From: Chara braunii
Taxonomy: Eukaryota > Streptophyta > Charophyceae > Charales > Characeae
Reading direction: 5' to 3'
Length of the DNA: 21,710 nucleotides
NCBI GenBank assembly: GCA_003427395.1
Contig: BFEA01000042.1
Coordinates: 2,731,421-2,753,130 of the forward strand
The translations under genes and the position numbers were made by a program. Shown piece after piece: positions 19,972-21,710 of this stretch (position 1 is the stretch's first letter; each line of letters opens with the position of its first letter). The notes under the pieces were generated by a model that saw only the letters and a program-made list of their open reading frames with translations, did no database searches and was not told the origin of the DNA.

Positions 19972-19973
<2 letters not shown>

Positions 19974-21110
19974 ACTTTTTTTTTTGGTATTCAAGTTCGA
20001 TTACCCTCCCCATCGTTCTCCTCCTCCTCAACCCTCCCTCATCATCGTTCTCCTACCCCCCCCGTCATTGTCCTCCCCCTCCCTACTTTGTCAACGGTCC
20101 CTTCTCCCTTCCCCCTCCTCCCTCGTCATCGTTATCTTCCTCTTCCTCCCTCCTTCGCTGGACTTTGCTCCTCATTCGTCATACCACTCCTCCATCGTCA
20201 TTCTTCTCCCTCGTTTTTTTGTTGAATCCGATTTCCCTCTTCTTCGTTCTCCTTCACTTCCTTCGAATACAAAAAAGGGTCTCCAGCGTAGTGACCATTG
20301 CCTCCTTTGTTAGCGGTCTTCTCCTCCGTCCTCCTTCGTCCTGCCTCCCTCATCATACTTTTCCTCCCTCCTCCTTCGTCATACTCCTCGTCCCTCCTCA
20401 TTTGTCATACATCATCTTCGTCATACCGCTCCCTACCTCCCTCCTCTTAAAAAACTCCAGCTCCTTTGTTAGCGGTCTTCTCCTCCGTCCTCCTTCTTCC
20501 CACCTCCCTCATCATACTTTTCCTCGCTCCTCCTTTGTCATACTCCTCGTCTCTCTCTCTCTCTCTCTCTTCACTTTTTTTTTTGGTATTCAAGTTCGAT
20601 TACCCTCCCCATCGTTCTCCTCCTCCTCAACCCTCCCTCATCATCGTTCTCTTACCCCCCCCGTCATTGTCCTCCCCCTCCCTACTTTGTCAACGGTCCC
20701 TTCTCCCTTCTCTTTCCTCCCTCTTCCCTCCTCCTTTCTCCCTTCCCCCTCCTCCCTCGTCATCGTTATCTTCCTCTTCCTCCCTCCTTCGTCGGACTTC
20801 GCTCCTCGTTCGTCATACCACTCCTCCATCGTCGCTCTTCTCCCTCGTTTTTTTGTTGAATCCGATTTCCCTCTTCTTCGTTCTCCTTCACTTCCTTCGA
20901 ATAAAAAAAAGGGTCTCCAGCGTAGTGACCATTGCCTCTTTTGTTAGCGGTCTTCTCCTCCGTCCTCCTTCGTTCCGCCTCCATCATCATACTTTTTCTC
21001 CCTCCTCCTTCGTCATACTCCTCTTCCCTCCTCATTTGTCGTACATCATCTTTGTCATACCTCTCCCTACCTCCCTCCTCTTAAAAAACTCCAGCGCCTT
21101 TAGGGCCCTC
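19972..21110. repeat. Tandemly duplicated ~600-bp pyrimidine-rich block
   Basis: Block 1 starts at ggtattcaagttcgattacc (19986) and block 2 at the same words (20585), 599 bp apart. Both are preceded by CT repeats (42 copies, then 10 copies at 20551-20570) and a T-run. Within block 1 the word tttgttagcggtcttctcct occurs at ~20306 and again at ~20465, so a partial internal copy lies at about 20458-20568. Block 2 has ~33 extra bp of ctccctcttcc-type sequence near 20720-20750. It is nearly all C/T on the plus strand. Long Ser/Pro/Leu frames here are not genes. Confidence 0.9.
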
Positions 21111-21182
21111 CCCCCCTTAAAAAAAAAAAAAAAACGTCCAATGCGCGCTCTTCACACCTGCTTTACCGCGCGCTGATTGAGC

Positions 21183-21224
21183 GCGGGGTCGGAGCTCAAA
21201 TTTTTTAGCTCCGCTTGATCCCGC
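21183..21224. other. GC-rich two-part hairpin
   Basis: Outer arms gcggggtc (21183-21190) and gatcccgc (21217-21224) pair with one G-T wobble. Inner arms ggagct (21191-21196) and agctcc (21207-21212) pair perfectly around caaatttttt. A four-base bulge gctt lies on the 3' side. It is not a tRNA. Function unknown. Confidence 0.5.
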
Positions 21225-21293
21225 ACTTAGAAGCGCTTGAGTGGAATTTGAGCGGCCATGCGAATATTTTTTTCCCCCTAAAATAATGATAGA

Positions 21294-21369
21294 CAATAAA
21301 ATAAAATAAAAATACAGGGTTGTAGATATTTTTGAGATCTACAACCTTATGTTTTTATTTTATTTTTTG
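21294..21369. repeat. AT-rich long hairpin and diverged repeat
   Basis: Arms 21294-21327 and 21337-21369 pair over about 28 of 33 positions, perfectly at ggttgtagat/atctacaacc, around atttttgag. A diverged relative of the same region (gtgtacatatttgggagatc followed by tgtgacccc) lies near 21515-21545, about 200 bp on. The surrounding 21225-21710 is AT-rich and non-coding, ending in CA/ACAT simple repeats. Confidence 0.55.
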
Positions 21370-21710
21370 AATTTTTTTCTTTATTTTTAAAAAATCAAAA
21401 ACATCAAAGAATGAAAATAACAGAAAAAGACAATATGAAATGGGTGTTTTTTTTTTTTTTTAACAAATATTTTTTGCAGGCAAAGAAATAACAAAATAAA
21501 TATTAAAAAATATAGTTTTGCCAGTGTACATATTTGGGAGATCTGTGACCCCATATTTTTTATTGTTTTCTTTTAAGTTCGTAAATACTTAAAAAACAAA
21601 AAACATAAGAACGAGAAAAAAAAGACACAAATCCCCGCCAATCCTCCCCCCAACCACACACGCATACGTTGTGATACGCACACACACACATACATACGCG
21701 TGGGCACACA

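Noticed and set aside
19980-20010. tRNA-like ttcgattaccc word
   Set aside because: Occurs in both pyrimidine blocks without D-arm, anticodon arm or acceptor stem.
19663-21176. Ser/Leu/Pro-rich proteins up to 381 residues
   Set aside because: Direct translation of CT microsatellite and pyrimidine block; frames are open because C/T-only codons contain no stop.

Overview
The window is repeat-rich eukaryotic DNA with no recognisable intact host gene. Its most informative content is a decayed retroelement of the Penelope-like (PLE) class. A GIY-YIG nuclease lies upstream of the reverse transcriptase (RT), the permuted order described for Naiad/Chlamys PLEs of green algae, protists and invertebrates. 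The Gag-like leader protein and the repeat style remind me of the charophyte alga Chara braunii. That organism guess is from memory, and only the green-lineage assignment is moderately supported.

Layout: 1-~200 is an unresolved edge with one N at 96. ~201-1171 is a satellite built from ~34-bp palindromic GC-rich units joined to a poly(A)-containing unit, in a ~404-bp higher-order period. 1172-1838 is foreign DNA in that satellite: a C-terminal scrap of a Ulp1-like cysteine protease and a C-rich degenerate CCCCTTA tract. 1839-3041 is the pure palindromic minisatellite. 3042-11647 is the PLE insertion. 11648-11877 resumes the same minisatellite, so the PLE split one array, and the 16-bp word agggtcacgggccatc occurs on both sides as a target-site duplication. 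11878-12195 is unassigned and 12196-12510 holds a diverged hairpin repeat. ~12510-17070 is an array of about 35 poly(A) satellite units in two sizes (~90 and ~133 bp). 17071-19870 is mostly unassigned, with one stray satellite unit and a perfect 43-bp palindrome. 19888-21110 is a (CT)n microsatellite and a duplicated ~600-bp pyrimidine block. 21111-21710 is AT-rich with hairpins.

The PLE insertion has two head-to-tail copies. The left copy (3042-5810) is 5'-truncated at the start of the RT half. The right copy (5811-11643) looks full length: leader, ORF1 (membrane-type segment, Pro-rich region, coiled coil, acidic domain), GIY-YIG nuclease, a linker with a CxC motif, RT with a YVDD active site, and a ~0.9-kb 3' UTR with an internal duplication. 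This matches the partial-tandem or 'pseudo-LTR' arrangement known for PLEs. Both copies are inactivated, mostly at different sites, but they share two in-frame TGA codons between RT motifs A and B. Nearly all other long open frames here are satellite or microsatellite artefacts.
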